Shown: piece after piece, positions 51,586-63,169 of the stretch
How the letters are laid out: each line of letters opens with the position of its first letter
How positions within the stretch are numbered: position 1 is the stretch's first letter
NCBI GenBank assembly: GCA_019914995.1
Contig: CM034129.1
Coordinates: 558,001 to 622,000 of the forward strand
Source of the DNA: Acanthochlamys bracteata
Taxonomy: Eukaryota > Streptophyta > Magnoliopsida > Pandanales > Velloziaceae
Reading direction: 5' to 3'
DNA: 64,000 nt
Position numbers and translations under genes: made by a program
Notes under the pieces: generated by a model
The model's input: only the letters and a program-made list of their open reading frames with translations
The model's database searches: none
Told to the model about the DNA's origin: nothing

Positions 51586-52804
51586 TAGAAAGAAACAGAT
51601 GATTAGTAGCAGAGAAATCAAACAGATGTGGATTATCAGAATAACTGCTCATGATGATACTTCAGCAGCATGAAGCACAACACATAAATTAACAGTGACA
51701 AATCCTGACTTAAACGTGCTTGACATCTTTACAATTCAATTATATGAGTTATGGTGCGATTGCATCTGAATCACCAATGTTCTTGTATTTGGATTTTTTG
51801 AACAAAATTGACAAATGAGGGCAATATTACAGCAACGTCCTTTCTCAAAAAAAAAAGAAAAAAAAGAAAAACGAAGATAACATCAAAACCAGAATTTGTC
51901 TTTCAAATTTTCCTTCATGTATATGATGCTCCTTCGACCAAGAACGTAATAAGGATTGACACTTTGTGTCTTTATATTGAGTCTCTCTTGGTATCTATCT
52001 CAAGATTCTCAACTACATATATCGAGTCTCTCCCATGCTTTCAAATCAGTTGAATTAGATATTAACAGCAAAATGTAGCCAAGGAAAGCCTTAGTTGGTC
52101 ATGAAACGCATTAGTATTCCTGATGTTCTAATATGTGATTCAAGTATGTTCTGAAAAGCCCCATCTGGAAGCTGTTTTCTCCGGCTTTGGCATCAGCGCA
52201 TTTTCAGTATATCTAACTACCGTTAATCTTCAATTCTTCCAGCTTTGGAAGCAAGGGTAAGGCTATGTTATACTTTGCACAGCCACCTAGTTTACTATCT
52301 TAATAAAGATTCAGAATGAAGGCTGTCTATATCCTTTAGAACCCAAGCGATAAATAAATAACACTTGAAATGAAGATAATCATTGAAAACTCAAGTTGAC
52401 TTTGCATCGTTAACGTAGCCTGATGTATCCAGAGCACTATGCTATTCAAAATAGCTAACATACCCCATATGTTTTAATTATCAACACACGAAAGCATGTG
52501 CACACACAAGAACTAGCTAGTCGTAACTCTTGAGTTTTGCAAGACCCCTGATACTATCCTCCCAACAATAAAATAGTTTTTGATCCCTTTTAAGTTTTAA
52601 CACTTGAACAAAACAAAAATCATTACCGTATCAATTTTTGGCTAAAATCAATTTTGAGTCTGAACCAACTGGATGAAATTATTCAATTGATTGAATAATA
52701 TTTGCGCTATTATTTATCTGATATAGGAGTTGATTCAATCAGTTATAATTATTTTACGAGTACAAGCATCCAGCTGCTGAGCTAGCATTTCAATGGTTTC
52801 AACA
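51586..52804. other. Intergenic DNA between the CYP81 relic and the first intact CYP81
   Basis: No first exon of the pseudogene, no other gene and no clear element is visible. The last part is the promoter of the next gene; I see no canonical TATA box. Confidence 0.45.
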
Positions 52805-54661
52805 ATGGAAGAAGCAAGTTTCTCCTACGCACCGGCGGCGTTGGCTCTATCTTTCCTTCTTGTTCTTCTCTTTCTTTACAAGCAATTCATTGGAGCTAAG
52901 CAGCGCTGCCTTCCGCCATCAGTCCCGTTCGCTCTTCCATTCATCGGGCATCTCTACCTACTGAAGCCTCCTATCCACCAAACACTCGCCAAAATCTCGT
53001 CGCGCTACGGCCCGATTCTTCTCCTCCGCTTCGGTTCTCACCGTGTTCTTATAGTCTCCTCCGCTGCCATCGCCGAGGAATGTTTTACGAAGAATGATAT
53101 CGTCTTCGCGAACCGTCCACCGCTTCTCTCCATGAAGTACTTCACTTACAACGAGACGACCATCAGCTCTGCACCTTACGGTCCTCACTGGCGTAACCTT
53201 CGCCGAATCACGGCTCTTGAGATCTTCTCCGTTGCCCGAACCAACGGTTTCTCCTCTATCCGTGCCGCAGAACTTAAATCTCTCCTTAGCCGCTTGTACC
53301 ACTCTGCATCAGATACGCTGAACTTGAAGGTGGCCTTAACGGAGCTGGCCATGAACACTACAATGAGAATGATTTTGGGAAAAAGCTACTGCGGGGAAGG
53401 CGCAACGGTGAGGGGCGAGGAAAGTTTACGGTTCTCGAATTGCATACAAGAAGTTTTCAAGATTAGCGGGACTTCGAGTTTGGAGGATTTCCTTCCGCTT
53501 GTCAGAAAGTTCAGCGGGCTTGAGAAGAAGATGGCGAGCATAGCGAGTTTGATGGATGAACTTTTTCAGCAAATGGTTGACCAGCGGCGCCATATAGGTT
53601 CAGAGAAGAATTCCGGCAGTCAAGCTGCTGTGGAGGAGGAAAGAAAGACTATCATCGATGTTATGCTTGAGCTGCAACGATCGGAGCCGGAGTACTACAC
53701 TGACGAGATCATCAAAGGATTGATTTTCGTAAGTTTTCATTACATTGATCTTGAGTAATTGCTCAATGCATTCAACATTTCTAAGTAATGGTAAGAAAAT
53801 TTTAGGAACCTTGTTTGAAATATAACTCGCAAGGGAAAAACATTTCCAAGATTTTAAGATGGGATATCTTCACTAGAGTTGAAAGTGGTGAACACTCCAT
53901 GTTCTTCACAACAATACTTCCACTGCTCTGATCCCACACTCAATGAATTTGTAATAGAAAATGTTTGTTTGTTTTCAGTACAACTGCGTCGGTCTATGAA
54001 ATTACCAACTTTAACTCTGTTACAGGTACTTCTCACAGCAGGCACAGAGACTTCATCTACGACCATGGAATGGGCAATGTCATTGTTACTAAACAACCCA
54101 AACACAATGAACAAGGCAAGACAAGAGATGGATACTCATGTCGGCAACCAACGATTAGTCACGGACCAAGATCTTCCGAATCTTTATTACATTCACTGCA
54201 TTGTGAAAGAAACTCTGAGGCTGTTTCCACCTGGTCCATTCTTACTGCCTCATTATTCGTCCGACGATTGTATCGTAGGGGGCTTCCATATCCCTCGTGG
54301 CACAATGTTGTTAGTTAATGCGTATGCTATACAAAGAGATCCTCGAGTATGGCATCATCCTACGGAATTCAGGCCAGAGAGGTTCGATGCCAAAGGAGGA
54401 AGTACTACCGAAGCTGATGAAGTCAAGAGCATTCCCTTTGGTATAGGGAGAAGAAGGTGTCCTGGAGAGAACTTGGCAATGAGAATGATGGTGCTGACAC
54501 TTGCAACTTTGATTCAGTGCTTCGAGTGGGAGAGAATTGGAGAAGAAAATGTGGACTTGACTGAAGGTGAAGGTCTCTCTTTGCCTAAAGCCGCGCCTTT
54601 GGTGGCGAAGTGCAAGCCAAGAGAAACCATGGTGGATTTTCTTTCCAAGCTCAGAGATTAG
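52805..54661 (+). CDS. Cytochrome P450, CYP81 family (copy 1)
   Basis: Haem-thiolate monooxygenase anchored in the ER membrane. CYP81 enzymes hydroxylate specialised metabolites such as isoflavonoids, lignans or indole compounds, and some detoxify herbicides; the substrate here is unknown. Two exons (52805-53728, 54026-54661), joined in phase 0, give 519 aa. The ATG at 52805 aligns with both sister genes; an in-frame ATG at 52793 would add four residues. Visible features are an N-terminal membrane anchor (FLLVLLFLYKQF), the hinge PPSVPFALPFIGHLYLL, the I-helix AGTETSSTT (residues 313-321), KETLR, FRPERF, and the haem loop PFGIGRRRCPGEN with Cys453. Length and intron position are standard for the family. 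The gene appears intact and is first in a head-to-tail array. Confidence 0.96.
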
Positions 54662-55553
54662 TTGCTGTTTGTGTACAATGTAATAACTATTGCCGATGTT
54701 AAATAGTTGTGCAAGTTTGCAAGGAAATCTTATTTAAAATATAACTCAAATGCATGAGATAAAGATTTCGAGTTGCCGTTTCTCCCAATTTAGATTACAA
54801 AAGAGTTAATAAAAGTTTGAGAAATCATTAGTACAAGTTGGCGTCTTATGGTTGGATAAAACAAACCGCAATTAATGGACCACCTTACCTAACGATGTAT
54901 GTGCTCAAGTATCATTAAATTTATGTTAATGTGTTCTGAGGAGTTTGTATGTAATGTGAAAAAGTAAAAAACAAGTAAAATTTTAGAAGCAATAGGCAAC
55001 TGGGGGAGAACCTAATTCTCTGGCCTTCTTCTCTTTTAGCTAACACACATTTTATTAAGAGCGTGTTTTAATTATATAAAAATAAATTTATAAATATAAT
55101 TTTTGTAAAATTAATATTTAGTAAAAAGTAAATTTCTGTAAAATAAAAATTTAAAATAATAATTAAAATATGTAAATAAATTTTATTGAAAAATTTTAAT
55201 ATGAAAATAAAAATAAATTTTAAAATAATAATTAAAATACAAATAAAATTATTCATATTTGTGAAAAAATAAAATTTCCTACGATTCAAACATGCCTCGA
55301 GAGGGCTATGATTAAACTCCCAATATCTAAATAATAAAATACTTGAATCTTCTCAATATTATAATTTTTGTCGTATAGCATTTCTTGATATTTAAGCGTA
55401 TCAAAATTTCTAAATGCATTAATTAGTGACATTTTTTAATTAGTGTGTTCGCTTGCTATTATCAGGTAACAATGATGGATAGTGACAATTACTAATTATA
55501 TAAGAGACCGTGCTTTGAATCTTGTAAGCTCAAGCAACTGCTAGCGTGTAACA
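54662..55553. other. Spacer between CYP81 copies 1 and 2
   Basis: Holds the 3' UTR of copy 1, then an AT-rich segment at about 55058-55295 whose ends (GCGTGTTTTAATT and, inverted, GCATGTTTGAATC) resemble a decayed MITE, then the promoter of copy 2. No other gene. Confidence 0.5.
55497..55504 (+). promoter_or_regulatory. TATA box of CYP81 copy 2 (TATATAAG)
   Basis: TATATAAG lies 50 bases upstream of the start codon. That would place transcription start about 20-25 bases before the ATG, a short leader. Confidence 0.6.
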
Positions 55554-57749
55554 ATGGAAGTTGCAAGCTTCTTCAACGCACCGGCGGCGTTAGTGCTATC
55601 GTTGGTTGTTCTTCTCCTTCTGTACAGGCAAATTTTCGGAGCTAATGGACGCCGCTTGCCGCCGTCAGGTCCGCTTGCTCTTCCGTTCGTCGGCCACCTC
55701 TACCTTCTGAAGCCTCCTACCCATCAATCACTCGCCAAAATCGCGTCCCGCTACGGCCCGATACTTCTCCTCCGCTTCGGTGCCTGGCGCGTTCTAATCG
55801 TCTCCTCCCCCGAGATAGCCGAGGAATGCTTCACGAAGAATGACGTCGTCTTCGCGAACCGTCCGCCGCTTCTCGGCCAGAAGCACTTCAGCTACAATGC
55901 AACAATCTTGACCGACGCTCCCTACGGTCATCAGTGGCGAAACCTCCGCCGCTTCACCGGTCTTGAAATCTTCTCCGTCTCCCGAATCACCGCTCTCTCC
56001 TTCGTCCGTGTTGCCGAGCTTAACTCTCTTCTCCGTCGCCTTTACCATTCAACAACTGATACAGCGAACTTGAAGGTGGCATTTTATGACCTTGCCATGA
56101 ACACTACGATGAGAATGATTTCGGGAAAAAGCTACTGCGGAGAAGATTCTACGGCAGGGAGGGAGGAAGGTTTACGGTTCGTGAACTGCATCAGGGAAGT
56201 ACTAAGGGTGAGCGGGACTTCGTGTTTGGAGGATTTCGTTCCGATCGTGAGATTGTTCAGCGGGCTCGAGAAGAAGATGGCAAACGTAGCTAGTGAGATG
56301 GATAAGATTTTTCAACAGATGGTCGACGAGCGACGTCAAAGAATGGCGGATAAGAAGAGTTCTTGCGGGGAGGTTGCAGGGGATGGGAAGTGGAAGACCA
56401 TCATCGATGTCATGCTGGAGTTGCAGCGGTCGGAACCGGAGTCCTACAACGACGACATCATCAAAGGAATGATATTCGTAAGCCTTTTTTCTTTTCCCCA
56501 ACCTTCTCAAACTTTTGCTATTGCGAGGACTCAATTATCCATGATACGTGGCGACTACGGGATGGATGTTGGTATTACTTTTAAAAATCCTAAACCAAAA
56601 AATTTCTTTAAATTTTTAAAAATAATCTCTATTTATTATTTGATTAAATAAAATAAATTTTTTATCACTGAACCGATAATTAAACAAATGGGGAAACTTG
56701 CCACCTAACAGCTCCCAAAAACAGTTACAGTAATCGTACTTGGGGTTTATATATGGGTCTATGAAATAAAATTTTTTCAAAAATTAAAAAAAAATTTTAT
56801 TTTTTTAATAAGCTTTATTTTTTATTTAAAAAAATAAAAATATAATAAAAAAATTTTATTTTGTAAATTTTTTTATAATTTTTATTAAAAATATTTAAAT
56901 AAATTTTTATATATTTAAAAAAATATATTAAAAAATATATAATTAAAATAAATTAAAAAATAATTTTTTATAAGCTGCGCCACACCCCTTGTCCTTCCGT
57001 AGGACCGAAGACGGACTCCTTTACCTACCTCTACGTGGTCCTTCATATAATTATGATTGGGACCTGTTAGGTCAACCTTAGATTTGGTTTTCTGTTGATG
57101 ATGCTCATGTGAATAGGTACTTAACACAGCAGGGACAGAAACTTCAGCTACGACAATGGAATGGGCAATGGCGTTGTTACTAAACAACCCAGATAAAATG
57201 GAAAAGGCAGTACAAGAGATCGATACTCAAGTCGGCAACGGACGATTAGTCGAGGACAGAGATTATTCCAACTTGCATTACATTCACTGTATCATCAAAG
57301 AAACTCTGCGTATGTTTCCGCTTGGACCATTGTTAATTCCTCACTACTCGTCGGAAGACTGTGTCGTCGGAGGTTACCATATCCCCCGTCACACGATGCT
57401 GTTGGTTAACGCTTATGCTATACACAGAGATCCGAAAATTTGGGAAAATCCTAGTGAATTCAGGCCGGAAAGGTTCGAATACTCCAAAGGTGGTTATACT
57501 ACTGAAGCTAATGAACTCAAGGGCCTTCCTTTTGGTATAGGGAGAAGAAGTTGCCCAGGAGAAAACTTAGCAATGAGAATGACTGTGCTGACACTTGCGA
57601 CTTTGATTCAGTGCTTTGAGTGGGGAAGAATTGGGAAAGAGGAAGTGGACTTGACGGAAGGCGAAGGACTCACTATGCCGAGAGCCATCCCTTTGGTTGC
57701 AAAATATAAACCAAAGCAAACCATGATCGATATTCTCTCAAACCTCTAA
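55554..57749 (+). CDS. Cytochrome P450, CYP81 family (copy 2)
   Basis: ER-anchored monooxygenase of the same family as its neighbours; substrate unknown. Two exons (55554-56477, 57117-57749) joined in phase 0 give 518 aa. Features in order: the N-terminal anchor (LVVLLLLYRQIF), PPSGPLALPFVGHLYLL, WRNLRRFTG in the C-helix, I-helix AGTETSATT, KETLR, FRPERF, and the haem loop PFGIGRRSCPGEN with Cys454. The intron is 639 bases and largely AT-rich, probably enlarged by a small inserted element (about 56740-56990). Compared with copy 1, the residue before TAGTETS is Asn (VLNTAG rather than VLLTAG). No defects are seen. Exon 1 is clearly more GC-rich than exon 2. Confidence 0.96.
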
Positions 57750-58414
57750 TCAGACTACTTCAAACTTATGTCGCAGCTTTGGGGTGTTGTTACTGTTACA
57801 AATAAATGTCTGCATTGGCTACTTATATTGTAATCTTATTTGGTGTATTTGTGTTATAAAGTAAAAGCGTGAGCAGACCGCTTTTAAAAAACTTAACCAT
57901 GTCCCAAAAAAAATTCATTATGTTATTCATTATATTTTTAAATACTAGCATGTGCATCAAGCTGGGTGATATATAGAGATAGAAATATATGACTCGATTT
58001 GCAAATTTAAACCCTAAACCGATTGTATTAAAATATGGTTTGAGTTTGATCTTAGTCTAATTGGAGTCGGTCTCTGATCAATCTGAAATTAATCGGTAAA
58101 TTAAATAGATTCGTATCAAGTTTGGATTAATTCAAAATTGATAAATTTAATTCGTATAATTATTTATATAATATATTTTATATAATAATTAAAAAATATT
58201 TAAAATAATTGTATTAAATTTTTTAGTTTATATATTTTTTTACTTAGCTTATAATATTTTAATTAATTTTTTAATTATTTATAAATTTTGTCAAAATTAA
58301 TATTTTTTTATTAGATATATGATAACTAATAATTTTTTTACCTACTATTGTTACAAATTGATTATTATAATTCTCATTTTAATAATACTATATTAAATAT
58401 GTAGGATCGGATTT
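57750..58414. other. CYP81 copy 2 3' UTR and AT-rich spacer
   Basis: No gene is supportable. The phrases around 57960-58140 (ATATGACTCG, GATCAATCTGAAATTAATCG) resemble the internal repeats of the hAT-like element at 49133-50000 and may be a fragment of the same family. Confidence 0.4.
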
Positions 58415-59162
58415 CACACTAAAAAAATTGATCAATTTTTTAAAAGTTAGCATACCTTACTTATAAGCACATATTTATTTCAGCATTCAATCAATATGAG
58501 ACTATTAAAGAGCGTTGGCTGTTAAGCCCACCGAATTAAGATCTATTTGGCACAATCCAAGCGAGTTGCTGGCTTATCTCTAATTTATCTAATCCGTTTT
58601 TTATTTGGGCATCATCTCAAACTCTTACATTACTAATTTGATCGTAGCCCACCAAACTAGTCCCTTTTTTATTTTGTCACCCTAAGTCCTACGCGCTGCT
58701 AACACGGACCGAGCCTACCAATCTCTCCAGTAACACGTCAAGTGACTCAACCCTACCGAATTCTGATACTAATTATAGTATTGATCTCCACACTAAAAAA
58801 TTTGATCAATTTCTTACGAATTAGCATTTCCTATTTATAAACATATATGCATTCTAGCATCCGGCTAATATGAATTATTAAAAAATATGAGTTGTTAAGT
58901 CTTCCAAAATAGGTTCCACTTGGTCCAACTCAATATGAGTTGTTAGTCTACCTCCAAATTAGCGAGCTTTTTTTCAATTGAAGCACCATTTCAGACCCTT
59001 ACGTTACTAATCCGATCTCAGCCTATCAAATTAATCCGGCTTCACTCGGGCTCATCAAACCCTACACGTTAATAAATCGAGCCTAGTCTAATTTGGAGGT
59101 CCAACAAAATGAATTCATTCGGATTTGATCAGATTATAAATGAATTAAAGTAGTATTTATAA
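58415..59162 (+). repeat. Imperfect tandem repeat of about 374 bp
   Basis: Two diverged copies in direct orientation begin at 58415 and 58789 with CACACTAAAAAA. They then share TTGATCAATTT, TTAGCAT, AATATGA and GTTAAG, and further on CTTACATTACTAAT versus CTTACGTTACTAAT. The end of the second copy is indistinct. Neither copy codes for protein. The sequence style resembles a dispersed plant repeat. Confidence 0.65.
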
Positions 59163-59367
59163 TTTTGATTTATATAAATATATAGATCGAATTAAAATTA
59201 AATAATTAATTTGATTATTATATTTATAAAATATTTTATTTACCTTATTAAAAATATAAAAAATAAAAAATAATTTTAAAAAGCTCCCGAACGCTCTTGC
59301 AAACGCTCGAAGTATACTTACAAACAAATGCGTGCACCACGCGAGGATTTCTGTATTTGATAGAATT

Positions 59368-59413
59368 TATAAACAATACTTATAAACAAATGGAGTTAGC
59401 AAGAACTTATAAA
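59368..59413 (+). promoter_or_regulatory. Triplicated TATAAA block before CYP81 copy 3
   Basis: TTATAAACAA occurs three times, with TATAAA at 59368, 59381 and 59408. The last lies 75 bases before the ATG and is best placed to act as the TATA box. The middle copy is followed by ATGGAGTTAGCAAG at 59390-59403, an exact 14-base match to the true start at 59483. The promoter and start region were therefore probably duplicated locally. Confidence 0.5.
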
Positions 59414-59482
59414 CAATATTTTTGATTCTAGAGAAGAGAGCTGGAGCTGAAGCTGAAGCTACTGTAACTGTGTTCAACAGCA

Positions 59483-61799
59483 ATGGAGTTAGCAAGTTTC
59501 ATCAACACACCAACAACATTAACTCTGTGTTCGATTCTTCTTCTTGTTCTGTACAAGCAATTCTTCAGAGGTAATCGACGCCGTCTGCCGCCGTCGGGCC
59601 CGCTCGCTCTCCCGTTCATCGGTCATCTCTACCTTCTGAAGCACCCTGTCCACCAAACACTCGCCAAAGTCTCATCCCGGTACGGCCCGATCCTTCTCCT
59701 CCGCTTCGGTTCCCGCCCCGTCCTCATCGTCTCCTCCGCCGCTATCGCCGAAGAATGCTTCACGAAGAACGATATCGTTTTCGCGAACCGTCCCCCGCTT
59801 CTCTCGATGAAGTATTTTACTTACAACCAGACGATTATGATCGACGCCCCTTACGGTCCTCATTGGCGAAACCTCCGCCGTATTTCCGCTCTTAAAATCT
59901 TCTCCGTTTCCCGAATCAACGCTCTCTCCTCCGTCCGCAATGTTGAGCTTAGGTCTCTTCTCCGCCGCTTGTACCATTCAGCAACTAATACAGTGGACTT
60001 GAAGGAGGCTCTGTATTCACTAATCATGAACACTATGATGAGAATGATTACGGGAAAAAGCTACAGCGGCGAAGGTTCTATGGTAGGGCAGGAGGAAAGT
60101 TTACGGTTCATCAATTGCATACAAGAAATTTTCGGTGTTAGTGGGAGTTCGAGTATAGAGGATTTCGTTCCAGTGACGACGTTTTTTAGCGGGCTGGAGA
60201 AGAAGATGGCCAGCTTAGCAAGGGAGATGGATATGATTTTTCAACAGATGGTTGACGAACGGCGCCGTGAAACAGCGGAGAAGAGTTCCAAAGGTGAAGT
60301 GGTTGCGGAGGAAATGAAGACGATTATCGATGTCATGCTGGAGCTGCAGCGCTCGGATCCGGATTACTACACCGATGATATCATCAAAGGAATGGCATTC
60401 GTAAGTTTCAATTACATTGATCTTCAGTAATTTTTCTACAATTTTTTTAAATTAATTGTTTGAGTAATTAATTACTACATAAAATTCTTACGATTTTTAT
60501 GAATTTTAAAATAATACTCTGAATCACTTCTATCGACATAAGTGAACACAAACAATTTTTACTTCTTTCCTATAACTTGTTTTGTCATCGCTTCCAAAAT
60601 TTTACATTTCAAAAATAAAGCAGCCTCAATCAAGTTGCCGAGACCCAACGCTGTTGGCAACGATGGTTCAACTAGAACTTGTCTTATATTCGTGAATTTA
60701 AATGGGCCCTATTATTACGAAATCGATAAAACAAAATTATTGATTTAATAATTGCCGACACCCCACGTCGTTGTTGACGATCGTGTTACTACAAGTGGTC
60801 TTATATTTGTGAATTTAAGTGGGTCGTAGTATTTTGATACGGACAAAACAAACCTGTCGTCCAATTTAAATCAATCATAGATTCATAGATGGGCTTTAGA
60901 GCCGTTTGGGGCTGCGTTTTAAAAAAACTGTTTATTAATTTTTTTTTATTTTTTTGCATTTTATATTTTTAATATATATTTTTAAAATATATAAAAAATT
61001 TATTTAAAAAATTAGAAAGTATAAAAAAATCTAAAAAGTGAGATTTTTTTATTACATATTTTTATTTTTTTAAAAAAAAAAAAATAAAAATATTTTCTAT
61101 TTTAAAAAACTTTTATTTAATAAGCACTCTCAAATATTCTCTTACTTATTACTGAGTGCAGTGTTTACTGTGCTACAGCTACTTGTCACAGCAGGCACAG
61201 ATACTTCGTCTACAACCATGGAATGGACAATGGCATTGTTACTAAACAACCCAGACGCAATAACTAAGGCAAGACAAGAGATCGACGCGCATGTGGGCAA
61301 GGGACGCTTAGTCACAGACCAAGATCTTCCAAACTTACATTACATTCACTGCATTATCAAAGAAGCTCTGCGGTTGTACCCTCCCGGTCCTTTCTTAATA
61401 CCGCACTATTCGTCCGATGATTGTGTCCTCGGAGGATTCCATATCCCTAGTGGAACGATGCTGTTGATTAATGCGTATGCTATTCATAGAGACCCTCGAG
61501 TTTGGGAAAATCCTACCGAGTTCAGGCCAGAGAGGTTTGCTACTAGTAAAGCTGATGAAGTCAAGAGCATGCCTTTTGGTTTAGGGAGAAGAAGCTGCCC
61601 AGGAGAGAACTTGGCTATGAGAATGATGGCTTTGACACTTGCAACTTTGATTCAGTGCTTCGAGTGGGGAAGAATTGGAGAAGAACTATTGGACATGACC
61701 GAAGGCGAAGGACTCACGGCGCCCAAAGCCATACCTTTGGTAGCAAAATATAATCCAAGGGAATCCATGATCCATATTCTCTCCGAGCTCGAAGATTAA
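59483..61799 (+). CDS. Cytochrome P450, CYP81 family (copy 3)
   Basis: Third gene of the head-to-tail array; ER-anchored monooxygenase with unknown substrate. Two exons (59483-60400, 61179-61799) joined in phase 0 give 512 aa. Features: the N-terminal anchor (CSILLLVLYKQFF), PPSGPLALPFIGHLYLL, I-helix AGTDTSSTT with Asp rather than Glu, KEALR carrying the ExxR pair, FRPERF, and the haem loop PFGLGRRSCPGEN with Cys446. Exon 2 starts LLVTAG where the sisters have VLLTAG and VLNTAG. It is slightly shorter because the loop after FRPERF is reduced. The 778-base intron carries a tandem duplication and a MITE ending close to the acceptor. No defects are seen in the coding region. Confidence 0.96.
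60635..60869 (+). repeat. Tandem duplication of about 117 bp in CYP81 copy 3 intron
   Basis: Two imperfect direct copies (60635-60751 and 60752 to about 60869) share TTGCCGA, GTCTTATAT, GTGAATTTAA and ACAAAACAAA. Non-coding. Confidence 0.7.
60899..61141. mobile_element. Tourist-like MITE in CYP81 copy 3 intron
   Basis: 243 bases with imperfect inverted ends (GAGCCGTTTGGGGCTGC at the left; GAGAATATTTGAGAGTGC as the complement of the right), an AT-rich core and TTA on both sides (60896-60898 and 61142-61144). The right end lies 37 bases before exon 2 at 61179. The branch-point region must therefore fall in the short remaining stretch or inside the element. Confidence 0.75.
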
Positions 61800-62581
61800 T
61801 TCCTGAATTATTTACCGTAGTGTTGTTTTTGGTGTTACTACTTTTAATAAATATGTGTTGGCAAAAAGATTTTTTCTTTTTTGAGTAATCCATGAATTTA
61901 AATGTGTCTGTAAACTCTTTTGTTGTATTTGTATGCGAAGTAATTGTGAACGAACTCGCTCGATTTGAGCCTATCTAAATAGAGTTCATTACATTTTACC
62001 ATATTTTTTACATAGCTACGCGTTCTTTTGATTTTTTGCTCGGACTCAGAAAGACTTTTAATTAAAATCAGAGACTTTTTGACTCTAATGAGTATAGCCT
62101 CAAAAACAAAATCACGTATTCAATATAATTACGCTCAAATTTTAATAAAACGAACATTTCCCAGAATATCAACTGAAACATATTATCTTTCTACAAATTT
62201 GTAGCAAAATTATGAATTACACCTGATTTTCCAGAAACTTTTAATTCTGGAAATATATTTAAGTTTTTAAGATTCAAATAAAAAATATAAAAAAATACCT
62301 CAAATAATTTACGAATTTATGTATTTTATTCGCGTTATAAATTATTTAAACTTGCCCAATTCTTTTGAAAGCTGTGCCAGTAATATGTCAATAAACCACT
62401 ATAAAAAAAAAAAAACAAACAAACTCCACGAGAAAATTTATCACCTTAATGTATTGATTAAAAAATTATTTTCTAGAAAGTTAGAGATCTCATTGAAGGT
62501 AACTATCCTATTCCATGTTTGAATTCCATATATGGCATATACAAACCGGATCACCGCTTGGATTCTTCGCGCCATGTTCAC
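61800..62581. other. CYP81 copy 3 3' UTR and intergenic DNA
   Basis: AT-rich DNA, no gene supportable. An AATAAA at 61846-61851 shortly after the stop could be the poly(A) signal of copy 3. Confidence 0.45.
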
Positions 62582-62589
62582 TATAAATA
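62582..62589 (+). promoter_or_regulatory. TATA box of the SKP1-like gene (TATAAATA)
   Basis: TATAAATA lies 108 bases upstream of the SKP1-like ATG, which would give a leader of about 75-80 bases. Confidence 0.65.
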
Positions 62590-62689
62590 CCAACACCGAT
62601 CTTCACTTTTCTTTAGGTTAAAGAGTTCATCTGTTCAGAGTTACTATCCTTCTAAGAGGACTCAAAATCAATCAATCTGCTAGATTGCA

Positions 62690-63169
62690 ATGGCGGAGAC
62701 CGCTGGGCCACCAGAGGAGAAGGAGGAGATAATGATCACATTGAAGTGTTTCGACGGCAAAGATTTCGAAGTGGAAAAATCGGTGATCTTGCAATCTCAA
62801 ACAATCACAAGGATAATCGAAGACTGCTTCGAAGCGGCAATTCCTGTCCCTAATGTTAACAGCCAGATTCTCGCTAAAGTGATCGAGTACTGTAATCATC
62901 ACCATTCACCGGGAAGGAGCGCAAAGGATTTGAGAGATTGGGACAAAGAGTTCATGAGCGCGATCGACATTGACACGCTATATGATCTTTTTCTTGCGGC
63001 TAATTACTTGGATGTCAAAGGATTGCTTGATCTTTGCGCTCAGACTGTTGCGAATTTCATTAAGGGAAAAACTGTTGAAGAGATCAGGAAGACTTTCAAT
63101 ATCAAGAACGATTTCACTCCTGAAGAAGAGGAAGCGATCAGAGAGGAAAACCAGTGGGCATTCGAGTAA
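62690..63169 (+). CDS. SKP1-like protein (ASK family)
   Basis: Adaptor of SCF ubiquitin ligases; links cullin-1 to F-box proteins, in nucleus and cytosol. One uninterrupted frame of 159 aa, the usual length. The POZ-like N-terminal half starts at about residue 14 ([18 protein letters not shown]) and runs to about 75. The C-terminal half, which binds F-box proteins, contains [39 protein letters not shown] and the ending [15 protein letters not shown]. The normal WAFE C-terminus and lack of defects indicate a working gene. Many plant ASK genes are likewise intronless and arose by local or retroposed duplication; which one this is cannot be told. Confidence 0.97.
   Translation: MAETAGPPEEKEEIMITLKCFDGKDFEVEKSVILQSQTITRIIEDCFEAAIPVPNVNSQILAKVIEYCNHHHSPGRSAKDLRDWDKEFMSAIDIDTLYDLFLAANYLDVKGLLDLCAQTVANFIKGKTVEEIRKTFNIKNDFTPEEEEAIREENQWAFE

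Noticed and set aside
52958..53302. 114-codon antisense frame in CYP81 copy 1, with counterparts at 55794-56048 and 59672-59977
   Set aside because: Repeated in all three genes because sense codon usage is C/G-rich at third positions; no protein family is recognised.
62319..62522. 67-codon plus-strand frame before the SKP1-like gene
   Set aside because: Lys/Asn/Ile-rich translation of AT-rich promoter DNA; no motif.
4344..63169. A new multi-gene system formed by the neighbouring genes
   Set aside because: Families, orientations and intron structures point to unrelated plant genes placed side by side; only the CYP81 copies share an origin.
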